From Rhizophlyctis rosea (taxonomy: Eukaryota > Chytridiomycota > Chytridiomycetes > Rhizophlyctidales > Rhizophlyctidaceae), in NCBI GenBank assembly GCA_027596075.1, contig JADGJC010000139.1, positions 35,864 to 99,863 of the forward strand: a stretch of 64,000 nucleotides of DNA, written 5' to 3'. The notes beneath the pieces were generated by a model. It was not told the origin of the DNA and did no database searches. It saw only the letters and a list, made by a program, of their open reading frames with translations. Position numbers and translations under genes: made by a program. Positions 26,204-36,471 of this stretch are shown here, in pieces (the stretch's first letter is position 1; every line of letters starts with the position of its first letter).

Positions 26204-29200
26204 ATGGAGCGGTATCACAGCGAAAACTTCTTCTCTGACGGCATACACAGTGCAGTGGAACAGTACATCCGCACCATCCCGGGTGGGGAGTACTTTTACC
26301 AGCGAGCGGACCGGAATAACGGCACCCGTCAACACTGGTTGTCCCAGCTGGGTCAGGCGTACGGAGTTCTGAGAGAGGTCAGTTTTGGAACCATCTTGGG
26401 AGTGAAACTTTTTTAACGCCGGTGTCTGTAGAGAGTCGCCAATGGCGAGGACGTCAGTCGTGCTATCCTCAGCGAATACGGGAAAGGGTGGCTAACTGGG
26501 AAACGTTTCCGCCCATTGGATGATTTTCCAAAGGAGTATGTCCTGTATCGACACCATGTAGGTTTCTGGTTGAAACGTCTGCATGCATGGGAAGAGCGCC
26601 GAATAGCTAATGCTGCATCTTAGTTTGTGACGGAGAAGACTCGAAAGGAAGAAGCCAGAGGCGAAGACGTAAGTCCGGGTTCTAAACACGACCAGCACAG
26701 GATGGCGTAAGTATGCTATTTTGGCGGACCTGATGCCATGGTGATGTTGACGGTCATTTTGTTGGATATCAGGGAAGTTAATGGTCGCTGGTACCGAACA
26801 GATCCTTATCTCTATGGGTATGCAACACATATCTCGTTTCTTGTCTTGCGTGCTCCTGCTGATGGCATTATTGCCGACAGATTTCCCGGACATATCAAGT
26901 TCCGCTCGGTGCCCGAGTTTGTGCAACACTCCTTTGGTTATCCTTGTGCCAGATGAAGCCATACGAGGAACGGTATGAGTGAAAGCAGGCATCCACTTTT
27001 GCGTTCATCTAGATTCTCATTCCCTTCCTTAGTGATTACCGGGACTGCACTTGCCTATACTGCCCATCCCTTCTCGGCCGAATGGAAAGGTTATACTTGA
27101 GCACTACAAGACCAAAGTTCTGGCAAACCTCCAAAGGACGCACCAGCGCACCGGCCATCTCCAACATAGCTGAGGCACCGGCTGTCATCTTCCGCGTCGG
27201 AGAAATCGTGTGGGTTCCGGTGGCCGTTTCTCTCGACGATACCAGCCAGGTGAATGACGGCTCCGAGTTTTGGAAAGCGTACAAGCAGGCGGAGCGGGAC
27301 GAAGAATATCCTCAGGCAGTCAGCTACAACATCCAACAAAGGAAGCTAGACTGTCTCCGGCGGATATTCTATTGGCCTTGCCAGATCAAATCCCGCACAA
27401 TCAGCCTGATCGTGGAGAGGCGCGACGGCGATCTTCGTGCCATCATGAATGTGGCAGCTGCAGATATGCCGCATCTTCTGAAGGTGTTGTGACGGGGTTC
27501 AACATCCGGTACCAGGTACATCTGTTGGGGACACCGCAGGGTACGCCAGAATGGAATATCGATCAAGACTGTATACAACCATATCTCGCCTTCCCGAGTA
27601 CCCATGTCACGGAGCTTCAGTCAAATTTGGTGCGGGTGCACGAGCGCGCACACGCGGAGGCGGACAATATTTCTAAAACGTACTTTCCCATGGGAAGGTG
27701 AGAAGTGTTAAGTGGCCATTTCGTTGATGCGTACTAATTTCGTATGAAGATACATGGCCGTACCTGACTACAAGTCCTTCGAGGATAACATGTCTCCCGA
27801 CCAGACGTTTTCGACAGAAGCGTTGGCTCATTTCTCCGCCGTAAGCTTCGGGACAGAAATCATACGCGTTGGAGATGTCATTCGTGTGAAAGCCCCTGGT
27901 TTTCCGGAGTTGCACGTTCTGAAAATCACTGCAATCATCGAAATGGAAGGGAGCATCAAATTTGTGGGAGCACTCTGGACGCGTCAGGTATGTGGACTAA
28001 ACTTTTTAAAGTCTGCCGACATGCACATCCTGACGGTCCCTTTCCGCAGACCCAGTTTTGTTTCGAGTATGAGAAGTATGAGACCAAGATGAACGCCTGG
28101 GTTCCCATGAATCCTTCAACAAAAAGACATATCATCGATATCGAGGAAGTGGCCGGTCGCTATTATCCAATCTTGTCGCCGACCATCTTCTACAAGGACG
28201 AACACTCGCCGCTGTACCCGCCCAGAAGCTACTGGTACGATTGGGTGCTCCTTGATCAAGCGGGGCGAGACATGGTCACCATGCCAGTTGACTTGGCGAG
28301 GAAAATAGACCGGTTTGGGGACCCTCACTTTGGCGAAAAGTATCGGGATGATTCGGATGTCGTGCAAGTTGTTAAGGGTGTTCGTATCAGGCATGACGAC
28401 GTCCCGGAGTTCCAGCTTGTTCATCGACGTAAGGCTATGTCTACTCCGTCGACGTCGACATCTCGGAAGCGCCTAGCAATCGAGTCCGGCCGAGGTGGGG
28501 AGACCGCAAAGCAAAGGGGCAAGAAGAAGAAGAAGAGGCGGGTGGAATCGTTGCAGGATGCTCTTCAGGACCGTGGGGGGTCGACTTCGACTATGAACAG
28601 AGCAATGACCGAAAAAGAGATGAACAGAGCTTTGGGATTAGACTCTGATGAGGAATTGTCGGAAGTTTCTCCGCAAAATTCATCAGAAGAGGAAGAAGAA
28701 ATTGCAAGTGGCAGAGTACAAAGGATCGTCGAACTGCCTGACGAACCCGACCTTGGTGCACAAATTGGCACGGTTGCAGCTTCGTCCTTGTCCGCATACA
28801 GCAACGCGCTACTCCGTGCATGGCAGCAGGATGTCCATCCCGACGACCCGACCGGCTTGACCGGCCAAGAACCCGCCGTCCTTACCACCGTCGTGAACAA
28901 CATGCTCCGGCATCGCCACGGAGTCATGTTTGCCAACCCCGTTGACCCCATCGCCGACCATGCGCCGGACTACGATGTGGTCGTCAAAAATCCGATGGAT
29001 CTGGGGACGATTCAAAGCAAACTTGGGGCACGCCCACTGGAAAGCGTTTACAAGAGCGTCGAGGAGCTGCTAGAGGACGTGAAGTTGATGTTTGAGAACT
29101 GCTTCTTGTACAACATGACGACCAATACGTTTCATGTTATCGGGAGGGAGCTGGAAGCCTTTTGGCATCAGCAGGTCCAGACGATCGTGGATCCTGTTAG

Positions 29201-29354
29201 GAGGCAGGTTCCGAAGCGGGGGATGATTGAGAACGGGGTTGGTGGGCATCCAGGAGTTCAGGAGCCGCCTCAGGACGCCATGGATGGGGTCGATCGGGTG
29301 TCGCCCGACGCGATTGTGATTGCGGCGCTCTTCAACTGGGCTCATGTTATGTAA
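26204..29354 (+). CDS. Clr2-type silencing factor fused to a bromodomain (apparent frameshift)
   Basis: The N-terminal half matches the fungal Clr2 (cryptic loci regulator, SHREC histone deacetylase complex) layout: DDFPKEYVLYRHH, then DPYLYG..GHIKFRSVPEF, then LLWLS and a CTCLYC zinc-type pair. A second Clr2-like module follows, with FRVGEIVWVPV, FYWPCQI and YQVHLLGT, plus a BAH/Clr2-like region (RVGDVIRVKAPGFPELHVLK). The last exon, from about 28050, carries a Lys/Arg nuclear-signal tract (KKKKKRRVE) and a bromodomain (MFANPVDPIADHAPDYDVVV, KNPMDLGTIQSKL, LMFENCFLYNMTTNTF) with the acetyl-lysine-binding Asn. Two places break frame: 26927-26929, where conserved segments lie in different frames without room for an intron, and about 27480. 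Either the assembly has single-base errors or the gene is decaying. Confidence 0.75.
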
Positions 29355-29628
29355 ATAATCCTTGCACAGTCCAGAACAGAAAAGTTGATGTCTTGCTGTA
29401 TGCCGCTGTTTATTTGAGTGGCGTGTGTGGTATGAATGCTGAAAATCTCTTTCTGTCCCATCGCCGAAATTTCATCCGTGATTTCCACTCAATAAGTACC
29501 TAAACAACTTCAAGATGATACGGCACGATGTCGTTGACCAATAATCGGTCACTCACCGCCCATAGTCGGGCAAGCGATACTTCTATTCGTTCTTCCAACG
29601 AAAAACACCTTCTACAAATATTAAATTA

Positions 29629-31100
29629 TCATGCAGGCAACAACCCCACCCTCCTCATCTCATCCGCATATCGGTTCTCCCGTGCAAACTTGAACGGTGT
29701 CTTCACATCATCAGGCTCAAGTCCCAACGCTTTACAAGTCTCCACGTATGTTTTCAAGTCCTGTATAAGTGCAAAAGATGAAACGATTTCAGAAACCATC
29801 GTGGCATTTTCCAAGGCATCCTTCGACATCCAAAAAGTCCAAAAAGAAGATGACGGTTGGCCCTTACCACGCGTCTCAAGTACCGCAATATTTTGAACCG
29901 CCTGCCCTCCAGTTTTCCCATACGACGTTTGGTCCAGATGTCCTTACGCCGGACACTACGGCCCGTGTTGCCGTTGGCGCCGTCAAGATGCTCTTGCATG
30001 GCTTTGATCCGGACAGTTAGGACAGCGACTGGATGGTTTTGATCAATTAGTTGGTTGCACATTAAAAATGACCAATTGCATCTTTTTAGATTCAGATCCT
30101 CATGGAAACGTACTCTGAGCGGCCGGACTTCCCGAATCACCAGGCTTCCGCCCAAACAGCTCCAACGCTCGCGCAATGTTGAACTTCTTCATCTGCCTCA
30201 CGTTGGCGTTCTCCATGGTGAGGATGCGACGAAGCATCTCGGCCTGCTGGTTGGGTGTGGTTCCGGATGCTGATCGTCGGGTTGGGTTGAGCTCGTCAGC
30301 TTTTGGAACATCTCGAAGGAGGAAGGCTGCTTCTGTCGGCGTTACGTGGTAGGCGTAGTAAGGGCCTGTTGTTTGTGGAAGGGAGAGTTTCTTTGCTGCG
30401 TCGGTTTCGGCTAGGACTTCGGGGAGGACGGGGGCGGGTGGTGGGGTGGGGATAGCGTCTTCGGGCAGGGAGAGTGTGCCAGTTTCTTTTGGCTTTTCGG
30501 CGAAGCGGGCAAAGTTACCCTTTAGGAGGGCGTCTTTTGAGCTGCTAATTTTGGCTGCGGCTTCACGAGCTGCTTCGTCTTCTCTGAGCTTGTCTTTGAT
30601 GGAATCGATTGTTTGTTTGACGTCTCGGGAGATGATAGGTTCCGGTTGCAGTCGCTTTTTGGAGAAGAGGAAAGGCTCGATCTTCATTGGCGGTGGTGGT
30701 GTTTTAGGGGGTTGGGAGTCAGTGGTTGAAGATCGGCGTTCGGTTATGGGAGACCGCCGTTTGTCTCGACCGAGTGGCCGGTACCGCGGTCCAAGGGCTT
30801 TCTTCAGTTTCTCGATTTTGTCTAAATTTCTCGCCCATGCTTTACGGGTGATGCGGACGGGTAGCTTAGGTAGACGACTAAGGGCGGGTAGTGTTGTGTG
30901 GAGGTTGCGTGAAAGGGGTGATAGGTAAGGGAGAGGTTGTCGTTGCACAGGGAAGGAAGCTGGGGATTTGTAAACAAATGAGTCCTTGAACAAACGAACG
31001 CAAAAGACCGCAACAACATACAAGGGAGAGGGAATCGCGGAGTTGCCAGCCCACCACTGCCTTGTATTAGCGAGCATATTGCGAATGGTCTTAGCCGCAT
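29629..31100 (-). CDS. MRPS15: Mitochondrial ribosomal protein uS15m
   Basis: Small-subunit protein of the mitochondrial ribosome. Exons 31100-31022, 30959-30114, 30028-29868 and 29760-29629 join in frame to 405 residues. Exon 1 encodes an Arg-rich presequence (MRLRPFAICSLIQGSGG) suited to mitochondrial import. The S15 core is at the C-terminal half: FGRKPGDSGSPAAQ, then IAVLTVRIKAMQEHL and RRFKILRYLRRVDLKTYVET, continuing KALGLEP. The long N-terminal extension with Lys/Arg- and Pro-rich parts is usual in fungal uS15m (yeast Mrps28). An apparent ATG at 29829 just upstream of the last exon is intronic. The gene diverges from the proteinase inhibitor gene. Confidence 0.9.
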
Positions 31101-31578
31101 GGTTGTTTGTGACGGTTGACGATGGGTGATCTAGGCAAATGGAATGTCAAAAACGCACGATGAAATTTGGGGAGGAGACATTTCTCGTGTGGCGTCGTGT
31201 GGCGTTGTGGCTTCAGCTTCATCGTGCATCCGATCAAGTGCGAGTGATCTCAGTGCCGATGCAACTTTGCCACAATACCAGCCGGTAGTCGGGGGGAGTC
31301 TGAGCCACATCACACATCAGCCGGGGTCTCCAATGTGACGCAATCCAAGCACCGCCGCCAGACATGCCTTCTGCCCGCCTTTGCCACGCCAAATGACCTT
31401 CCTTCGCTTCCTCGCAACTCTTAAAAGCTCACGCCATCTTGTCCTTCTGTCAATACCACCACCTTCCCACCACCATTCGTTCAAGTTAGCAACGGCCTCT
31501 ATCTCGTCCCAAAAGTTGTATAGTCACTCACAACCAACACCTACACCTACACCTACTACACCCATCTCTATTTCAAGC
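31101..31578. promoter_or_regulatory. Divergent region between uS15m and the Pbi2-like gene
   Basis: 478 bp containing both upstream regions. The part before the inhibitor ATG is CA- and CT-rich (31440-31575), a typical fungal leader. No specific site identified. Confidence 0.4.
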
Positions 31579-32190
31579 ATGTCTGGTAAGTGTTCGAACT
31601 CCGTAGCTTAGGAAGTTTTGAGGTTTTGCTGGACAGTTCCACAAGGGGTTTCCTGTCATTTGGGCCATCTGTTCAATTCATTCAATGGTCAATGATTCTC
31701 AACACCATTATGATTCATTATACTGATTGACTTACTTTTCATATGAACAGGCAAGTACATCGTTGTTTTCAAGGACGGCACCTCCCAAGACGTCATCAAC
31801 GCTGCGGAAGCGGATGTCACCCGTCAAGGTGAGGAGGTTGTCTTTTGGGGTTCAGTGAAATGCTCTGTTCCGTGATGATGGCTTTCAGTGGCTCCCGTTG
31901 GATTGGAATTTGTTGTTTACCAGCAAGCAGCATAACCAATTTTGGTCCCATGGTCCCAATCAGGCGGTAAAATCACCCAACGTTACACTGCTACTTTCAA
32001 GGGCTTTGCGGCTGAAATCCCTGACAATATCTTGAGTAAGTTTGGATGATGTGCTTCGATCGCCATCAACTTTTCCCTGATGTGGCGTTCATTCCCATCA
32101 GGCACATTCACTACCAACGCGCACGTCGACTCCATTGAGCCCGATGGCGAAGTTTCCATCTATGCGAAGGAGCAGCTTGCTAAGAAATAA
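31579..32190 (+). CDS. Proteinase inhibitor I9 / Pbi2-like protein
   Basis: Small cytosolic inhibitor related to subtilisin propeptides; yeast Pbi2 inhibits vacuolar proteinase B and takes part in vacuole fusion. Exons 31579-31585 (7 nt), 31751-31828, 31964-32035 and 32102-32190 join in frame to 81 residues (yeast Pbi2 is 75). The fold's sequence is clear: GKYIVVFKDGTSQDVINAAE, GGKITQRYTATFKGFAAEIP and HVDSIEPDGEVSIY. There is no signal peptide and no attached protease, so it is a stand-alone inhibitor. A tandem paralogue lies 517 bp downstream. Confidence 0.92.
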
Positions 32191-32707
32191 GTTTTTGGCC
32201 TATGGGTCATTCCAGGCATTGAACTGACTTTGCGTATGCCGTGATTCGGTACTGTTGTCACTATCCTTTTGTATAAGTTAGGTTGTTAATATACATTGAT
32301 TGTATATATGAGCGACAAGTGTTTGAGGCCCGTGAGGCGAACGCAACCAAAGTCCATGTTATGCCAAATATGAGGAGATGGTGAGAATGCAGGGCGCGAG
32401 CATACCAAGCACATTTGAAATCATGGCCCGTTTTGCCGTACAAGCCGAACTGCCGGAGGTTGAACCTTGACCGACGCGTTTTGACTGCGGAAGGGGCCAA
32501 TTCGTTGTCTTCCTCCTTCACACCCCAGAATTTCAAAAGTTAGAATCCATTGCAAATTCCATTGGCTTCAAGTGTGGGATAGGCTTAGTGTATTGCATTA
32601 CACAAACTCGTCACAAATCTCGCATGGTCATCATATCACATCTCGATAAATACCTGGGAATCTAGGACTCACATTCGAGCCGCTGTCAAAGTGAAGAAGC
32701 AGCTGCA
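32191..32707. other. Spacer between the two inhibitor genes
   Basis: 517 bp holding the 3' end of the first inhibitor gene and the promoter of the second. No other gene seen. Confidence 0.5.
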
Positions 32708-33439
32708 ATGACAGGTATGGGGATGCTGTAGGATTGATGGTATAAGTATGACCAGCGAGCTTCAGGAAAGAACGATGTACTACATGCATGACAGCATTTT
32801 GGCACTGCCTGGCTTCGGGTCAACAACAAGAGGAGACCCGTGACCAAGATTCTTCAAAAGCTCTATCAACATGCATCCCAGGAACTCTAGCACACTACTG
32901 ACTACATATCTCTGGACTCAGCAGGCGTATACCTTGTAAAGTTCAATGCCAACGCGTCTGACGTGGAACGTAACAAGATTGCCGAGTCCATTGAAAGTCA
33001 GGGTACGTACGGCTTCCTCCAGCATTGCTTTCTCAGTTTTCTGCTGTTCGTCCCGAAGCAGTGCGACAGCAGGACATTACCACCACATGGATTAAAGAAC
33101 AGCCCATTCCATCCAGGCGGCGTTATACTAGTCCATTTGCCATGCATGCCAGGCTTCTCCGCCCAGATTCCCGACAATGTGCTCGGTACGTACGCTTCAA
33201 GCAAGAACGAATCTTTGACTTGACTTCGCACTTATCACCCCCATACCGCCCACAAACGATTTCTCAAATCATCACCCTTGCCACCCCTTGCAGCAACGCT
33301 GACGTCAAATGCGCACATCGACTCGATGGAATACGAAGGGCCTGCGACAGGGTCCGATACCCAATCAAAAGCTGCCCAGGAGGAGCTGCAGCGGCGGGGA
33401 TGGAATGGTGGAAGTCAATGCTGGAAGGGGTGTCATTGA
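32708..33439 (+). CDS. Diverged tandem paralogue of the I9/Pbi2-like inhibitor
   Basis: Exons 32708-32714 (7 nt), 32925-33002, 33117-33185 and 33294-33439 join in frame to 99 residues. Exon 1 (7 nt) and exon 2 (78 nt) have exactly the lengths of the first gene, and all introns fall at the same places and phases. The protein reads TGVYLVKFNANASDVERNKI, GGVILVHLPCMPGFSAQIPD and NAHIDSMEYEG, aligning with the neighbour throughout but highly diverged. It has a Cys-containing C-terminal extension of about 30 residues (GSQCWKGCH end) not present in the first copy. Introns are longer here (210, 114 and 108 nt). Open frame and intact splice sites suggest it is functional. Confidence 0.75.
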
Positions 33440-33839
33440 ACTTTTTCCCGCTAAAGGGATGGTATTTTCCCATTCTCAAAGAAATATGTAAATCTTCGAC
33501 CTCTCTATCCATGGGTGGTCGAAGTACATTTGTTTGTTTCCATCTTTGCTCTTGTGCGGCAGCACGCCACCTGATGGACAGGCAAGGAAGTTTGGACAAA
33601 TCCACTGGAGCATGACTTGCTGCTTCTCAACATCGTTTCCTGGCCATCCAACCAAAGTCCAAAAAAATGCTTATTTCACAAAAAGAAAAGATTCCATCTT
33701 TATTCTTTGTTACTATACACATTGTTTAACACGTTGACTACTACGACCCTACTTCAGCACCAACTAGGCGTTTCTGCGTAACCAACCAGTTCCCAATTTG
33801 CTATTTTCAAAACCATCCACAAATGCACGACCCAAAGTT
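33440..33839. other. Convergent intergenic region
   Basis: 400 bp between the 3' ends of the inhibitor paralogue and the HSF-type gene; AT-rich around 33660-33740. Nothing else seen. Confidence 0.5.
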
Positions 33840-36471
33840 TCAGCACTTGACCATCCCACCACCCCTTTCACTTCCGGGAGTCCTGTTCTGGTACGAAGCA
33901 GCACCCCTTACACCAGTCACACCTTGCTGATGTCCTTCTTGCTGGTTATCAGGATGTGCAGGTGCCAATCCAGACCCCACTCCATTGCCAATCTTGCTCC
34001 ATGCCTGAGCAGCGCTCTGTTGAGCATCACTCTGTTGAGCATCACGAGGAGAGTAGACGTAGGTGGGGAGTGACCTGCCATATGGACCATGGTCAGGACC
34101 GCTGCCGTGCGCAGCATAGGGGTTCTTGGAAGGGATGTACGTAGGGAGAGGTGTTGTCGTGAGCATACCAGCGTACGGAACATGGGAGGAATAAGGTGAC
34201 GTGGATGCTGTTGTTGACGGTCGGAAACGGGAGATGGTCGACTTGACGTCGACGTCACTGTCCATGTCCAATTGTGATGTTGAGCGGGTCGGAGGACTGC
34301 AGGACGGGAGGGAGGCGGACGGTGGTCTTGTCATGTCGCGAAAACGGTATGCGTAGGAGGAGGGCGGGAGGTGTGGGTATCCTTGGGCTCTGTGGGTATA
34401 GGTGGTGGGAGGTGAGGCGGGGTGGTGGGAGCAGGAGCAGCTTGGAACGGTGGTGGGTATTATCGGTGCGGGCATGGGTGAGACCAAAGATGGTGCTGAC
34501 GTATTTGGCACAACAGGGTATGCTGCTCCCCATGGCTTCGTTGCCATAGGGGTTGTGATGATGCCCAGGTGGGAATGTGTCTGCGGAGCTGGTGTTGGGA
34601 CGGGATAGGGGATGGATGGGACGGTAGTTGGTAGAGTTGGTGTGACGGAGGAAGAAACCGAGCGACGAGGAACAGTTGATGTCAATGTTGGCATCGTGTA
34701 TGGTGAATGGTATTCGTCCATCTCATCTTCGCTGACGGTGTCATTCGATACGCAAGGTGGGGCACTGGAACTTCGTCGCATACGACCTTCGCTATCTGCC
34801 ACCAGTGGTATCAGGGACTCGGGGAAGGGAGGCAAGGGAGGGAAAGGTGATGATTGCAGCGTCGAACGTTCTTCTGCTTGGACTCTTGTCGTTGCCGCTA
34901 TTAAGGATCTTGGAGAGGAATCGGGATGTGCGGGTGCGACGCGACAGGTCATAGCTGTTCTGTCTGATGTTCCGAACCGGGTCTGCGAAGATGGAGATGG
35001 AAGAGGCGACATGGCGGACATATCCTGCGGGTCAGGGTAGGGTCTCACTCTCTCCCCGCTCAAGTACCCCACCACACAAGCAACTCGCCGCCGTTGGTCC
35101 TTGAACTTCTCCGAAACCTGTCTGATGGCAGGCCACACCGCCGAGCCAACGAAGGCGTCCAACGTCGCAGTAGCATTCAACAGGCCACGGTAGTCCTGCG
35201 TCAACTTGCTCAACGCCGTCGGACTGACATCTCCAGCAGTAGCACTAGCAGCAATGTCACTTGCTGCCGTCTTCTCCTGCCCAAAAGGAGCCAACAACGC
35301 ACTATCAGAGTTCACCCGTGCCATTCCCCTCTCCTCACTCGCAACCCTCCTCACATTCCTCGCCGACGACGACTGCCCAGCAGTTCTCGTCCTCTTCCGT
35401 GGCGACCCGCTTCGTTCATGCTCTTCCTTAACCCCATCACTAACACTCCCAACATCCATTATGTCACTACCTTCCTTTTCCTTCCGTTCCCTCTTCCGTC
35501 CGACGCTGCGGACAATCCGTGTCAAGAGTTCCTTCTTCCCGCGCTGGAAAAGGGGATGAGAGAAGACGCAGGCGTCTTTGCTGCGGACGTGGATGGATTT
35601 GCGGGTGTTGGTTGCGCGGTAGAAGCCGTAAATCTGGTTGGTGCAAAAAGGGTAACAAATGGGTCGTCAATGATTGGGGTATTACATGCAGTTAGCAGAG
35701 CAGATAGGTGAAGACTTACGTTAAGTTGACGAACAAAGGACTGGAAACGAGCGTGTTTGAAGTATTTGGGGAGTACCTAAATTCAACAACAACAGACAGA
35801 GCCAATATAAGTACCGGAACTATCAATTGTGTCTGTAATAAACATATCACTCACAACTTCAGCAAACTCATCAAAATGAAAAACCACAAACGCGTCCCCC
35901 GCGTCATTCCACTGAACATATTTTTCATATGCCGGTGTCTCGACGATTCTGAAAACGGATGGGGGCGGAAGTGATCAACATTTGGTGTAACCTCAGAGGA
36001 AGACATGGATGTATGGAAAACTCACTCATACAGCTTCTCGACGAACCGTGGTACAAGTCCGCAACCACCGGTTCCAGATTCGGGTTCCATATGGCCGTGT
36101 TCCCGCGGCGACCCGGACGTAGGTTGGTACTCATCATCGACTTGCGGTCTTAACGAAGGGGATGTTGCCGGTCCAAAGGTGCCGTGTAATGATGGATGAT
36201 ACCCCGGTACATGAGCTTGGTCGCGCTTCAGGGGCAGGCCAGGGGGAAAGTCAGGAGAAGCTTGAGAGTGGGAAGACGACGCGTCGGCATCGGTATCCAT
36301 GTCTGCGTCCATTTCCATGTCCAAGTCGAGGTCGAGGTCGAGGTTGAATCCCATGTCGCCAAAGAGTGGGGAGAGTGTAGCGTCGGATTCGGAGTCGGAG
36401 AATGTGAAATGGGAATGTGGGGTGGTGGTGGTGATGATGGGAGGAGCGTTGAGGAGGAAATTATTAGGCAT
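33840..36471 (-). CDS. HSF-type transcription factor
   Basis: DNA-binding transcription factor of the heat-shock factor family (Hsf1/Sfl1/Skn7 group). Exons 36471-36026, 35948-35855, 35776-35720 and 35633-33840 join in frame to 796 residues. The winged-helix domain (about residues 138-245) spans all four exons: VPRFVEKLYEIVETP, VLPKYFKHARFQSFVRQLN (exactly one 57-nt exon), IYGFYRATN and HPLFQRGKKELL. The N-terminus carries a strongly acidic run (DLDLDLDLDMEMDADMDTDA), possibly an activation segment. A basic nuclear-signal-like stretch (GRKRERKEKE) follows the DNA-binding domain. The rest is low-complexity Ser/Pro/Thr. I see no clear heptad-repeat trimerisation zone, so assignment to Hsf1 itself is not justified. 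A longer N-terminus lacks an ATG. Confidence 0.92.

Noticed and set aside
29629..29829. Separate small protein gene starting at 29829
   Set aside because: Its second half is the last exon of uS15m (DLKTYVETCKALGLE); the first 23 codons are intron sequence ending in TTATACAG.
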